Shown: positions 43,082-52,598, counted from the first letter of the stretch. The stretch: DNA of 64,000 bases from Flavobacteriaceae bacterium (GCA_013373385.1 JABXHX010000017.1:1-64000), one strand, 5' to 3'. Numbers and translations: made by a program. Notes: generated by a model not told the origin, from the sequence alone.

Positions 43082-45034
43082 ATGATGAGAAAAATTATAT
43101 CCATTGCTCTTATATCTCTTTTTTTTGTTATTACTCCTTTTGTAGTAATATCAAAATTTAATGTAAAACCACTTAACATTCAAGTGGCAATTGAAAACTT
43201 AAATAATAATAAAGATATAAAGTGGGAGTATATAAAAGACAGGCTGTTTGATGGTAAATCTATAAATGTTTATAAAGTTTCTGGTCCAATACTCATATTA
43301 TTGGAAGGCGCTAACAAAGAAGATAGCATTGCTGTAAAAACGACAATCCTGCAATTAAAAAAAATACTACCAAATAAAATCATTGATTATTTTGAAAACT
43401 ATACTAAAGTTAACTTCAACAATGAAAAAGAAAAAAACAAAAAAATAAATGGAACTCCTATTTACGAATTTTATAACTCAGTAATAGTTTTTAACTTTAA
43501 AAAGCCACACCAATACAAAAAAGATTTTTTAATTTCTTCTACGCTTAGCGATCAATCAATAATAAAAAGAGAACAAAAAAATCTAAAAAATTTTGATTCA
43601 AAAAGCATAAGATTTAGTCCAGAAAACATTTACTTTTCTTTTTCTAAAAAAATTAGCTTAGAAAAAAAGTCAGAATATATACAGTATGAATTCTTTAGAT
43701 GGCTTTGTTATATCAATCCAGAAAAAAACTACTCTATAACTTACAAAAATCAAATGGGCATTTTCAATGCTCCAGAATATTTGCCTGAGAAAGGTAAATT
43801 AAATCAATTAGATAAATTCTTATTAAAAAAATTGTATTCTGATACGTTTATTGATGAGTTTAAGGTTTACCTGTATAGCAATTATCCTTGGAGATATGCA
43901 AACATGTTTCTCAACAAAAAGAAAACAATAATGTATACTTATACAGTTCTTTTTATATTAGCAATACTCTTAATATTAGCTTCGTTTGCTGTTTTTCAAA
44001 ATTTTAAATTTAAGCATCCTTTTTTCTCTTATTTTTTCCCAATACTTATTCTTAACATGAGCTTAGTTTATTTCGCAAATATCTATACTTTTTTAGTAGA
44101 ACTAAACACTACTGTAACTTGGGATAATAATTTTAAAATGGGGTTTTTATTTTCAATTGGACTCACATTCATTATGTCGTTTTTTTTATGGAGTATAGAA
44201 AAATTATGCATTAAAAAAAGACATAAGTTCAAATATAAAATAACACTACATTTTCTTTTTACTCTTTTAACTCTAAGCGTTTTACCTTCTGTTATTATAA
44301 GTAAAAAAGGTATAGAAAACACATTAGAAGCAACTGTTCCTTTAACATTAACTCTTATACTATTATCTTGTTTAAGAAGCGCATATATTTATTTTAATCA
44401 TTATTCAGAAAACATTATCAAACAAAAAGATGTAGAACTTAGCAAATTAAAAGAGCTACAAGCAACAACTGAACTTAATTCTTTACATGCGCAAATCAAC
44501 CCTCATTTTTTATACAACTCGTTAAATTCTCTAGCCAGTTTAGCACATATCAATCCAGATAAAACCGAAAAAATGGCATTGTTTTTATCTGATTTATTTA
44601 AATATTCGACAAATAGAAAAGGCGAAAAAATGAGTACAATACAGGATGAAGTAGAAATGGTTACCAATTACTTGCAAATTGAAAAAATACGTTTTGAAGA
44701 CCGCTTACAGTTTTCAATTGAGGTACATGACGATTTATTACAAACTCAAATTCCTCGTTTTCTATTACAACCATTAATAGAAAATGCTATAAAACACGGT
44801 ATTTCTAAAATTGAAGAACAAGGAGTTGTTCAATTACTTATTACAAAAAATAACAATAATTTATATATTTCTGTTAGTGATAACGGTCCAAATTTTCCTG
44901 ACGGGTTAATAAGCGGCCACGGATTACAAAGTGTATATGACCTATTACGTTTAAGCTATGGTGAGCAAGCTACCATAAATTGGGAAAATTTGCCGAAAAA
45001 GAAAATTACTGTTATTATTCGCTCAAATTCTTAA
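43082..45034 (+). CDS. LytS-type sensor histidine kinase with large extracytoplasmic domain (pair 2)
   Basis: 650 aa, twice the length of the kinase of pair 1. Signal-anchor at about 5-27, then a roughly 250-residue Lys/Asn-rich extracytoplasmic domain that I do not recognise, then four or five membrane helices (about 285-440), a coiled coil, and the His_kinase domain (LHAQINPHFLYNSLNSLASL, phospho-acceptor His) with a GHKL end (PLIENAIKHGISK, SGHGLQSVYDLLR). Its regulator follows after five bases. The start could be the ATG at 43082 or 43085. The extracytoplasmic domain suggests sensing of a periplasmic ligand. Confidence 0.85.
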   Translation: MMRKIISIALISLFFVITPFVVISKFNVKPLNIQVAIENLNNNKDIKWEYIKDRLFDGKSINVYKVSGPILILLEGANKEDSIAVKTTILQLKKILPNKIIDYFENYTKVNFNNEKEKNKKINGTPIYEFYNSVIVFNFKKPHQYKKDFLISSTLSDQSIIKREQKNLKNFDSKSIRFSPENIYFSFSKKISLEKKSEYIQYEFFRWLCYINPEKNYSITYKNQMGIFNAPEYLPEKGKLNQLDKFLLKKLYSDTFIDEFKVYLYSNYPWRYANMFLNKKKTIMYTYTVLFILAILLILASFAVFQNFKFKHPFFSYFFPILILNMSLVYFANIYTFLVELNTTVTWDNNFKMGFLFSIGLTFIMSFFLWSIEKLCIKKRHKFKYKITLHFLFTLLTLSVLPSVIISKKGIENTLEATVPLTLTLILLSCLRSAYIYFNHYSENIIKQKDVELSKLKELQATTELNSLHAQINPHFLYNSLNSLASLAHINPDKTEKMALFLSDLFKYSTNRKGEKMSTIQDEVEMVTNYLQIEKIRFEDRLQFSIEVHDDLLQTQIPRFLLQPLIENAIKHGISKIEEQGVVQLLITKNNNNLYISVSDNGPNFPDGLISGHGLQSVYDLLRLSYGEQATINWENLPKKKITVIIRSNS

Positions 45035-45039
45035 ACTCT

Positions 45040-45798
45040 ATGAAACCATACACTACATTGGTTATTGATGATGAACAACTGGCTAGAAAACATTTACGAA
45101 AACTACTAGCCAGTTTTCAAAACACATTTAATATTATTGGAGAAGCAAAAAATGGAATTGAGGCTGAAAAGATAATTACAGAGTTACAACCCGAACTAAT
45201 TTTTTTAGATATTGAAATGCCTAGTCAAAATGGCTTTGAATTATTATCAAAATTAACTACTGTTCCAATTGTAATTTTCTGTACAGCATATGAAGAATAC
45301 TCATTAAAAGCATTTGATACCAATAGTATTGATTATTTAGTAAAGCCTATAAAATTGGAGCGCTTACAAAAAACCGTCAACAAACTTAATTCTCTTAAAA
45401 ACAAGTTAGACCCTTCTACTTTATTAAAAGTAGTTCAATCAATTTCAGAAAAAAAAGAAGCAAAAAAAATGACTTCTATTACAGTGAAGAAAAAAGATAA
45501 AATTATTTTTCTAAAACTAGAAGATATTACATATTTCGAAGCCAAAGACAAATATGTTTTGGTACACACAACAAACAAAAAAGAATTAATTGAACAATCG
45601 CTATCTAAACTGGAAAGCAAATTACCAGAAGAATTTTTAAGAGTCCATAGAGGTTTTATTATTAACACTACATTTATTAAAAATTTTCAAAAATACTTTA
45701 ATAGTAGATATATTATTACATTAAAAAACAAGCAACAAACAAAAATAACATCAGGTAGAAGCTACAAAGAACAATTAAAAATCTGGATGGATATCTAA
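45040..45798 (+). CDS. LytTR response regulator (pair 2)
   Basis: 252 aa from the ATG at 45040. The track start at 44980 lies within the kinase; MKPYTTLVIDDEQLARKHLR is the natural receiver start. Receiver with Asp in LIFLDIEMPSQNGFE and Lys in DYLVKPIKLERL; LytTR DNA-binding domain about 140-252 (FLRVHRGFIINTTFIK). Co-transcribed with the kinase. Compared with pair 1 it is the more canonical of the two regulators. Confidence 0.9.
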   Translation: MKPYTTLVIDDEQLARKHLRKLLASFQNTFNIIGEAKNGIEAEKIITELQPELIFLDIEMPSQNGFELLSKLTTVPIVIFCTAYEEYSLKAFDTNSIDYLVKPIKLERLQKTVNKLNSLKNKLDPSTLLKVVQSISEKKEAKKMTSITVKKKDKIIFLKLEDITYFEAKDKYVLVHTTNKKELIEQSLSKLESKLPEEFLRVHRGFIINTTFIKNFQKYFNSRYIITLKNKQQTKITSGRSYKEQLKIWMDI

Positions 45799-45891
45799 GT
45801 GCTTATTTTACTTAAAATTTCAATATCAAAAGACAAAATTCTTTCCTCAATTAATTATTACATTATCAAATTGACACATTGATTCATTAGT

Positions 45892-46998
45892 TTAGTCTTG
45901 CCATTCTGCAATAAACAAATTCGTATCATGTCCTCCTCCATTATTCCTATTTGATGAGAAGATTAATTTTTTACCATCGTTAGAAAATACTGGAAAAGCA
46001 TCAAAAGTTTCACCATGAGTGATTCTTTTTAAATTCTTTCCATCAATATCAATCATGTACAAATTAAAAGGAAAACCTCTTTCTGCTTCAAAGTTAGATG
46101 AGAATAAAATCTTCTTCCCTGAAGGATGAAAAAACGGACTCCAATTGGCATTTCCTAAATCAGTTAATTGACGCAATTCTGAACCATCGGCATTACAGAT
46201 ATAGAGCTCCATGTTGGTTGGCTGTACCAATCCTTCTTTTAATAAATCTTTGTATTCTTTGATTTCTTCTGGTGTTTTTGGGCGTGATGAACGGAAAATT
46301 AATTTTGTCCCATCTGGCGAGAAAAACGCACCACCATCATATCCTAATTGATTGGTGATTTGCTTAACATCTGTTCCATCAATGTTCATGGTAAACAATT
46401 CTAAATCACCCGTTCTCATTGATGTAAAAACGATTTTATCTCCCTTCGGAGAAACCGTAGCTTCTGCATCGTAACCAGGTTCATTTGTTAACTGTTTGGT
46501 GATATTTCCTTGTAAATCAGCTACAAAAATATCATAAGTGTCATAAATTGGCCATACGTATTTTCCTTCTCTACGTAATGGAGCTGGCGGACATTCTTTA
46601 CCTCCTAAATGGGTTGATCCATAAACGAAATGCTTATTGTCTGGCAAGAAATAAGCACAAGTAGTTCTACCCAACCCTGTACTTATCATAGGTGGAATTG
46701 AATCTTTAAATGTTTCGCCAACATTCATTAAAAACATCTGATCACAATTAACGCCCCACTTTTTATTGTTTGATTGAAAAATGATTTGTTTATCATCAAA
46801 GCTCCAATAAGCCTCTGCATTATCTCCACCAAAAGTAATCTGCTTCATCGATTTAAAGTGCTTTTCTTCTGGATAAATCAATTTATTTTCCCATTTCTTG
46901 GTTGCTCCAGATTTAGCATCTGATTTGTCTTTTTTATCACTCTTACAAGCAAGTGTAACAAGTCCCAAAAGCACTAAAGAAAGCGTTCTTAATTTCAT
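45892..46998 (-). CDS. PD40/TolB-like beta-propeller lipoprotein
   Basis: 368 aa, SPII signal (LVLLGLVTLAC, Cys about 18) with a Lys/Asp-rich linker. The mature part is a six-bladed PD40 propeller like the TolB C-domain: DAEATVSPKGDKIVFTSMRT, GGAFFSPDGTKLIFRSSRPK, WSPFFHPSGKKILFSSNFEA, DAFPVFSNDGKKLIFSSNRN. The Cys-containing block KECPPAP is a small insertion. Such proteins are scaffolds or peptidase-linked propellers; role unknown. Divergent from the M28 peptidase gene (66-bp gap), with which it may be functionally linked. Confidence 0.8.
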   Translation of the reverse strand: MKLRTLSLVLLGLVTLACKSDKKDKSDAKSGATKKWENKLIYPEEKHFKSMKQITFGGDNAEAYWSFDDKQIIFQSNNKKWGVNCDQMFLMNVGETFKDSIPPMISTGLGRTTCAYFLPDNKHFVYGSTHLGGKECPPAPLRREGKYVWPIYDTYDIFVADLQGNITKQLTNEPGYDAEATVSPKGDKIVFTSMRTGDLELFTMNIDGTDVKQITNQLGYDGGAFFSPDGTKLIFRSSRPKTPEEIKEYKDLLKEGLVQPTNMELYICNADGSELRQLTDLGNANWSPFFHPSGKKILFSSNFEAERGFPFNLYMIDIDGKNLKRITHGETFDAFPVFSNDGKKLIFSSNRNNGGGHDTNLFIAEWQD

Positions 46999-47036
46999 TG
47001 TAATCTGTTTTAATATATTAACTAACTTTAATTAGC

Positions 47037-47044
47037 TATTTTTG
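47037..47044 (+). promoter_or_regulatory. -7 box TATTTTTG of M28 peptidase gene
   Basis: TANNTTTG match 20 bp before the ATG at 47065, in the gap between the divergent propeller and peptidase genes. Confidence 0.45.
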
Positions 47045-47064
47045 ACAAAAATAACATTAATACC

Positions 47065-48279
47065 ATGAAAAACTTTATAATTTTTATCTTTTTATTACTG
47101 CTAGTTTCTTGTAATCAAGAACATAAACCAGAAAACAGAATTAAAGAAGATGTTACTTTTTTAGCCGATGATACATTAGAAGGCAGACAAACAGGAACAG
47201 TAGGAGAAATTAAAGCAGCTGAATATATTAAAGGTCGATTTGAAAAATTGGGGTTAGCTCCAAAAGGTACCGATGGTTTTTTTCAGCCGTTTACATTTAA
47301 ACCAAAAACCAATCCGCATGAAGAAGTAAAATTCGATGTAAATGGCGATGGAACCATTACCGGTAGAAATGTAGTTGGATTTTTAGACAACAATGCAAAA
47401 AACACAGTAGTCATCGGTGCACATTTTGACCATCTAGGCTATGGTGGCGATGGTTCTTTACACAGAGGAAAAAAAGCAATTCATAATGGAGCAGATGATA
47501 ACGCTAGTGGCGTAGCTGTTTTATTAAATTTGGCTAGTAAACTTATAAACACAAATAAAAACAACAACTATTTGTTCATTGCTTTTTCTGGAGAAGAAAT
47601 GGGCTTACTAGGGTCTAATTATTTTGTTAAAAATCCTACAATAGATACCAAAGCCGTTTCGTATATGATTAATATGGATATGGTAGGCAGATTAAAAGAT
47701 AGTTCCTTAGCTGTATATGGAACTGGAACTTCTCCAATTTTTAAACAAACTTTAAAATCACACAACAACAATTTTAAGTTGATCCAAAAAGAATCGGGTG
47801 TTGGCCCTAGTGATCATACTAGTTTTTATTTAGCAGATATTCCTGTGTTACATTTCTTCACAGGGCAACATGCTGATTATCACAAACCAAGTGATGATGT
47901 AGAAACGTTAAATTATGAAGGAATGGAATTAGTTTCTAACTATATTTACAACATCATTTCTGATCTAAATGATAATGGAAAACTAGCATTTAGAAAAACC
48001 AAAAGCGAAAGAGAACAAGTGCGTTTCAAGGTTGGTTTAGGTGTAATTCCTGATTATATGTATGACGGAAAAGGAATGCGTGTAGATGGAGTTTCTGAAG
48101 ATAAGCCTGCTATTAAAGCTGGAATTAAAAAAGGAGATATCGTAATTAAATTAGGAGACAAAGATGTAACCGACATGATGAGTTATATGAAAGCATTATC
48201 TGTATTTAAAAAAGGGGATAAAACTACTGTAGTTGTTAAAAGAAAAGGCAAAGAAGTTAAAGCTGATATTCAGTTTTAA
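47065..48279 (+). CDS. M28-family zinc aminopeptidase with PDZ domain, lipoprotein
   Basis: 404 aa with an SPII signal (IFLLLLVSC, Cys about 16). Zinc-binding residues of M28 peptidases are visible: His/Asp in GAHFDHLGYG and HNGADDNASG, Glu-Glu in AFSGEEMGLLGS, Asp in NMDMVGRL, and His in HADYHKPSDD. A PDZ domain (about 315-404; IKAGIKKGDIVIKLGDKDVT) closes the protein. It probably removes N-terminal residues from peptides in the periplasm or at the surface. Divergent from the propeller lipoprotein gene; a terminator follows. Confidence 0.92.
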   Translation: MKNFIIFIFLLLLVSCNQEHKPENRIKEDVTFLADDTLEGRQTGTVGEIKAAEYIKGRFEKLGLAPKGTDGFFQPFTFKPKTNPHEEVKFDVNGDGTITGRNVVGFLDNNAKNTVVIGAHFDHLGYGGDGSLHRGKKAIHNGADDNASGVAVLLNLASKLINTNKNNNYLFIAFSGEEMGLLGSNYFVKNPTIDTKAVSYMINMDMVGRLKDSSLAVYGTGTSPIFKQTLKSHNNNFKLIQKESGVGPSDHTSFYLADIPVLHFFTGQHADYHKPSDDVETLNYEGMELVSNYIYNIISDLNDNGKLAFRKTKSEREQVRFKVGLGVIPDYMYDGKGMRVDGVSEDKPAIKAGIKKGDIVIKLGDKDVTDMMSYMKALSVFKKGDKTTVVVKRKGKEVKADIQF

Positions 48280-48300
48280 CTAACACTAAATTTATAGAAC

Positions 48301-48332
48301 AACCCGTTGAGTTTATCCTTAACGGGTTTTTT
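48301..48332 (+). terminator. Intrinsic terminator after M28 peptidase gene
   Basis: Stem AACCCGTT/AACGGGTT with loop GAGTTTATCCTT and a T6 tail. Confidence 0.8.
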
Positions 48333-48350
48333 CTTTCTTAGAAAAAGGAG

Positions 48351-48358
48351 TATTTTTG
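48351..48358 (+). promoter_or_regulatory. -7 box TATTTTTG directly before dusB
   Basis: The box ends 4 bp before the ATG at 48363. In this class of promoter, transcription begins about 4 nt after the box, so the dusB mRNA would be leaderless or nearly so. Confidence 0.45.
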
Positions 48359-48362
48359 CGGC

Positions 48363-49361
48363 ATGGTAAAAATCGGAAATATTGAACTTCCAGAGTTCCC
48401 GCTATTGTTAGCACCAATGGAAGATGTAAGCGATCCACCTTTTAGAGCTTTGTGCAAAGAACAAGGTGCAGATGTAGTGTACACAGAATTTATTTCTTCT
48501 GAAGGATTGATTCGTGATGCTGCAAAAAGCGTGATGAAGCTCGATATTTACGAAAAAGAACGCCCAGTTGGAATCCAAATTTTTGGCGCTAATTTAGATT
48601 CGATGTTAAAAACTGTTGAGATTGTAGAAAAATCTAATCCAGATATTATTGACATCAATTTTGGTTGTCCAGTTAAAAAGGTGGTTTCTAAAGGTGCTGG
48701 CGCGGGTATTTTAAAAGACATCGATTTAATGGTAAAGTTGACCAAAGAAATGGTCAAGCATACCCATTTACCAGTAACGGTAAAAACACGATTAGGTTGG
48801 GATCACGATTCGATAAAAATTGTTGAAGTTGCAGAACGTTTGCAAGATGTTGGTTGTGCGGCCATTTCTATACATGGTAGAACGCGTGCGCAGATGTATA
48901 AAGGTGATGCCGATTGGAAACCGATTGCTGCCGTAAAAAACAATCCAAGAATGCACATTCCTGTTTTTGGGAATGGCGATGTAAATACCCCTGAAAGAGC
49001 TGTTGAAATGCGTGATGTCTATGGACTTGATGGGGCTATGATAGGAAGAGCTTCTATCGGAGCACCTTGGTTCTTTAATCAAGTAAAACACTTTATAAAA
49101 ACAGGTAAACACTTGCCTGCGCCAAGCATTTCTGAACGTGTAGAAATTGCACGTCGTCATTTACAAATGGCTATTGATTGGAAAGGAGAAGCTTTGGGAG
49201 TATTAGAAACCAGAAGACACTACACAAACTATTTTAAAGGGATACCACACTTTAAAGAATATCGTTTAAAAATGGTTACTTCAGACGACCCAAGAGATGT
49301 CTTTGCTGCTTTTGATGAGGTGCAAGAAAAGTTTGGAGATACTGTTGTCGATTTTAATTAG
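48363..49361 (+). CDS. dusB: tRNA-dihydrouridine synthase
   Basis: 332 aa, FMN-binding TIM barrel. Blocks: LAPMEDVSDPPFRALCKEQG, YTEFISSEGL, DINFGCPVKKVVSKGAGAGI (catalytic Cys), VTVKTRLGW, ISIHGRTRAQMYKG, GNGDVNTPE and GAMIGRASIGAPWFF. It reduces uridine to dihydrouridine in tRNA. The DusB subtype is the usual one in Bacteroidota. It overlaps the convergent minus-strand lipoprotein gene by eight bases at its 3' end. Confidence 0.93.
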   Translation: MVKIGNIELPEFPLLLAPMEDVSDPPFRALCKEQGADVVYTEFISSEGLIRDAAKSVMKLDIYEKERPVGIQIFGANLDSMLKTVEIVEKSNPDIIDINFGCPVKKVVSKGAGAGILKDIDLMVKLTKEMVKHTHLPVTVKTRLGWDHDSIKIVEVAERLQDVGCAAISIHGRTRAQMYKGDADWKPIAAVKNNPRMHIPVFGNGDVNTPERAVEMRDVYGLDGAMIGRASIGAPWFFNQVKHFIKTGKHLPAPSISERVEIARRHLQMAIDWKGEALGVLETRRHYTNYFKGIPHFKEYRLKMVTSDDPRDVFAAFDEVQEKFGDTVVDFN

Positions 49362-49935
49362 TTTCTTTAATTGTAAAAGAATTAATTATTGATGCTACAT
49401 CTTTGATAAACTCATCATAATACTTATTCTCAGAATTGTACCGAAGTATAAAGTTTCGGTTGTTATAATGATACAAAACGTCTACATTGGTAAATAGCTT
49501 TTTCTTATGCCAAGAGGTGGTATACTTCATCAAATAATACACTCCATATTTTTTATGCAAAAACTTTTGAGGAACAATATTAATTCTTGGATAAAACTTT
49601 TTCATTCTTTTAGTATAAAATGCTAACAACTCTTTTCTGCTTTTAGCATTGCAAACTTTGGTAGAGTATTCGGTTACATAGAAATTATTCTCATAAAAAT
49701 TATGCCCTCTTTTTCGCATTACTTTTGGCGAATGCATGATATGGCCATGAACATCTCTATATGAGTACCAAGTTTCTGGTATTTGCAACGAATAGGTTTT
49801 ATATGCTTTTTGCAAAGCTTCTCCTTGTAACAATTCTTGTTGATCTGGTGAAATGTTTTTAATTGCTTTTACGTTTTTTAAGGTACTGCAACTATATATA
49901 ATTACTAAAAATAAAAAAGCTATAAAATTTTTCAC
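49354..49935 (-). CDS. Small lipoprotein, paralogue 1
   Basis: 193 aa, SPII signal (FLFLVIIYSC, Cys about 16). Domain with LQIPETWYSYRDVHGHIMHSP and a C-terminal IKDVASIINSFTIKE, shared with the next gene (IPNNWFSY, AVRMINSFKV), so the two are tandem paralogues. Family name unknown; the 'PxxWxSY...SP' opening recalls PsbP/DUF1795-like folds that bind at membranes, a weak likeness. Two bases separate it from the upstream paralogue, so it is in one operon with it. Confidence 0.6.
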   Translation of the reverse strand: MKNFIAFLFLVIIYSCSTLKNVKAIKNISPDQQELLQGEALQKAYKTYSLQIPETWYSYRDVHGHIMHSPKVMRKRGHNFYENNFYVTEYSTKVCNAKSRKELLAFYTKRMKKFYPRINIVPQKFLHKKYGVYYLMKYTTSWHKKKLFTNVDVLYHYNNRNFILRYNSENKYYDEFIKDVASIINSFTIKETN

Positions 49936-49937
49936 AA

Positions 49938-50489
49938 CTACCTAACTTTAAATGAATTAATCATCCTAACAGCATCATCTAAGTATTTCTCATAGTATTT
50001 CTCCAAACTAGTATAAAAGTGAATATAGGTATTGTTTTTCCAATGAATTACTGCTGCAAATACAATTTCTTTTCCTCTATTTTTATTTTTAGCAAATTTT
50101 AATGTGTAGAATTTGCCATATCTTTTATGTTCAAATTCCTTTAATTCATATTTAAAATTTGGAAAAATACTTTTATAAAACTTAATCATCGATTTCATGC
50201 TTTTTTTTGCCGTTTTTCTTTTATATATGTTTTTTCTTACTATAAAAGAAACTGCCGTTATTTCTGGTGAAATCTCATTTTTAAATTCATTTGGTGAATG
50301 AGCAACTAATCCGGGATCAGTGCTATAAGAAAACCAATTATTTGGAATTTTAATTTCATATTCTGAATAGTACTTTTTAACTAGACCATTATCTATCTCT
50401 TTATAAAACTCCTTACTTTCTTGTGAAAAGCAACTTTGCAATGTTACCAAAAGAACAACTAGAGTTACTATTTTTTTAACAACCTGCAT
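49938..50489 (-). CDS. Small lipoprotein, paralogue 2
   Basis: 183 aa from the internal ATG at 50489, which opens an SPII signal (VTLVVLLVTLQSC); the track start at 50519 adds only ten charged residues. Same domain as its neighbour 49354-49935 (YEIKIPNNWFSYSTDPG, then YLDDAVRMINSFKV). Function unknown. It stands first in a two-gene unit; a terminator of the gene upstream lies at 50566-50597. Confidence 0.6.
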   Translation of the reverse strand: MQVVKKIVTLVVLLVTLQSCFSQESKEFYKEIDNGLVKKYYSEYEIKIPNNWFSYSTDPGLVAHSPNEFKNEISPEITAVSFIVRKNIYKRKTAKKSMKSMIKFYKSIFPNFKYELKEFEHKRYGKFYTLKFAKNKNRGKEIVFAAVIHWKNNTYIHFYTSLEKYYEKYLDDAVRMINSFKVR

Positions 50490-50565
50490 CTTCTCCCTTT
50501 TGTGTTTTAGTGTTTCCATTCATGTTTTTTTTAGTTAATAGTTAAACATATAATTACAATATAGT

Positions 50566-50597
50566 AAAAAGCCCAAGTAAAAACTTGGGCTTTTTTT
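50566..50597 (-). terminator. Intrinsic terminator after minus-strand lipoprotein gene
   Basis: Stem AAAAAGCCCAAGT/ACTTGGGCTTTTT with loop AAAA, 3 bp after the stop of the 50600 gene as read on the minus strand. Confidence 0.8.
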
Positions 50598-50599
50598 AG

Positions 50600-51115
50600 T
50601 TATTCAATCCAAACAGTATTTGAACAGATATGTTCCCATTTATTATTTCTCTTTTGTAGCAAATTAAATCCTCCACCATTCGCTGTATAAGAATAATATA
50701 TTGCCATAGAATTATTTCTAAACACAATTGGTAGAGTTATAAAGGAAGTTTTGGATTTACCTTTTGTCTTAGTTAGATTTTCAAGTTTTGGGTTTAATCT
50801 ATCAAGTCTTACAATATTCTGATTCTTAAATTTTGACTTTAAAAATGTTATTTCTTCCTTTGAAATTTTTCTAGAATTTGAATCTATATCCTTGCTACAA
50901 AGTTCAAACTTAAGTAAGTAATTTTTAAGATAAGATTCTATTGGTTTTTTTAAATCTTGGACTATTGTTTTATAATAAACCATATTATAATTGGTAATAG
51001 TAACCAAAATTTTTCTTACTTCATCAGTTTTCTCACTACTCTTTTTTATCGTTGAGCAGCTTATTAAAATTAAAGAAAAGAATAAAGCTTTAATTACATT
51101 TCTCACCTTTTGCAT
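50600..51115 (-). CDS. Small lipoprotein (hypothetical)
   Basis: 171 aa when started at the ATG 51115, which gives an SPII signal (IKALFFSLILISC); 51127 and 51136 are alternatives. The mature part is Lys/Ser-rich with IVRLDRLNPKLENLTK and a C-terminal GFNLLQKRNNKWEHICSNT. No family recognised. The start lies within the end of the upstream metallopeptidase-like gene (overlap of about 26 bp), so the two are translationally coupled and may work together. Confidence 0.55.
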   Translation of the reverse strand: MQKVRNVIKALFFSLILISCSTIKKSSEKTDEVRKILVTITNYNMVYYKTIVQDLKKPIESYLKNYLLKFELCSKDIDSNSRKISKEEITFLKSKFKNQNIVRLDRLNPKLENLTKTKGKSKTSFITLPIVFRNNSMAIYYSYTANGGGFNLLQKRNNKWEHICSNTVWIE

Positions 51116-52430
51116 TTGATTTTCCATCTCTCTCATTTATTATTGCGTTTTGTATTTCTGTTTTCTTAGAACTTGATAATGCTTGATAAGCAGATGAAGT
51201 TTCTAAGCCTCCCCAAGATAGCATTTTATAATATTCTAACGAATGATTATTATCATCATATATTGCTAAACTAGAAGCCAAAGCATCAACATATTCTCCC
51301 ATAAATTCATGATGGGTAAGACTAAAAGAATTATTCTGAGATTTAAACTTTTGATATATAGAATTTAAATCCGTCACTAAATCTGATGTTGCGTTTGTTT
51401 TCAAATTAAAATTAATGTATGCATGCATAGTTTCATGAATCATCGTTTTAGCAATAAACAGCTTAGTTCCTTTTTCAACTAAATCTGTATCTATAGTTAT
51501 TTGCCATCCATTATTAACAGGCTCAGTACGACCATTAACCCTATTACCATTACTAAACCCTAATTGATCTATTCTAAAGGTTAGATTATGTGTTGTTGAA
51601 CTACTAAATAAGTCCAATATTGTTTGAGATAAATGATTAACATTTGTTAATTTAGGGACAACTGAGTAATCACTTCCTTTCTCTTTAAGCTTTTTCAAAA
51701 TATTTTCCGCACATACATTGTTTAGTGAATCAATAATTTGTACTTCAAGCTCTTCTCTAACTACAGTTTCCCCAGTATATCCACCTGTTCCATCACATGA
51801 GGTATACTCTTTTGTAAAATAGTCATAAAAGCAATTTATTATCTCTATACTTCCATCTGAATAATTCCAAAAATAACAAGTTTCTGTAACCCATTCCTCT
51901 GTAATGGTTTCACATGTTTCTTCATCTGTTGGCATTTTTGGATAAAGCTTGTTAATATCTTTCTCTACTTCTTTTACCTTGTACTTTTTTATAGATTCTT
52001 TTCCGTTTATGTATCTTTTTACATCCAATACGTTATTTTTTAAATCATAAAAACTCACAAAAACATCTGTTGTTTCTATACTTTCTAATGACAGCGTGTT
52101 CGAAGTAAAACTATTAATCTTTGGCACAAAAAAATGTATTACATTTAATTCAATGATATTATTGTCATTTTTAAATGCCACTATCTTATCTAAAGATACA
52201 GAGGTACTTTTTGTGCGATCAATTTTTTGAATATCATAAAAAGGAATTTCATAATACTTCTTTCCTTGATAAATAGATATTTCTACTTTATCCCAAAGTG
52301 GTTCCTTTTTAAGATAAGGAAAAAACTTGGTTTCAAATTCTTGATTAAATTGCTTTTTAATTTGCTCTATAGGAATTGAAGAATTTATATTTTTCTCTAA
52401 ACCTTCTTCTTTTTCACAGTTCCATAGCAA
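51090..52430 (-). CDS. Putative zinc metallopeptidase lipoprotein (HExxH), start uncertain
   Basis: At least 446 aa. The motif MIHETMHAYINF (HExxH, about residue 335) with HHEFMGEYVDALA about 50 residues later fits a zinc peptidase of the gluzincin/minigluzincin kind. The centre has a Cys-rich patch (EEWVTETCYFWNYS, CFYDYFTKEYTSCDG). The track starts at a TTG (52430) in the middle of a signal peptide: upstream in-frame codons read KVLFLFLGICLLLWNC, a complete lipobox, but no ATG, GTG or TTG opens it before an in-frame stop. Either a rare start or a small mutation is involved. Followed by an overlapping lipoprotein gene. Confidence 0.55.
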   Translation of the reverse strand: MLWNCEKEEGLEKNINSSIPIEQIKKQFNQEFETKFFPYLKKEPLWDKVEISIYQGKKYYEIPFYDIQKIDRTKSTSVSLDKIVAFKNDNNIIELNVIHFFVPKINSFTSNTLSLESIETTDVFVSFYDLKNNVLDVKRYINGKESIKKYKVKEVEKDINKLYPKMPTDEETCETITEEWVTETCYFWNYSDGSIEIINCFYDYFTKEYTSCDGTGGYTGETVVREELEVQIIDSLNNVCAENILKKLKEKGSDYSVVPKLTNVNHLSQTILDLFSSSTTHNLTFRIDQLGFSNGNRVNGRTEPVNNGWQITIDTDLVEKGTKLFIAKTMIHETMHAYINFNLKTNATSDLVTDLNSIYQKFKSQNNSFSLTHHEFMGEYVDALASSLAIYDDNNHSLEYYKMLSWGGLETSSAYQALSSSKKTEIQNAIINERDGKSNAKGEKCN

Positions 52431-52598
52431 TAAGCAAATTCCTAAGAATAGGAATAAGACTTTTAAATTTTATTAATTAATACTGGTAAAAATATGTTAT
52501 AGCACTTTACAAGTCAATCACTGAAAATGGGGTTTTTAACATCACTGTTTTCGGTGATAGAAAAGCTCAAAAAAGAGTTAGGTGTTTATACCTAAAAG

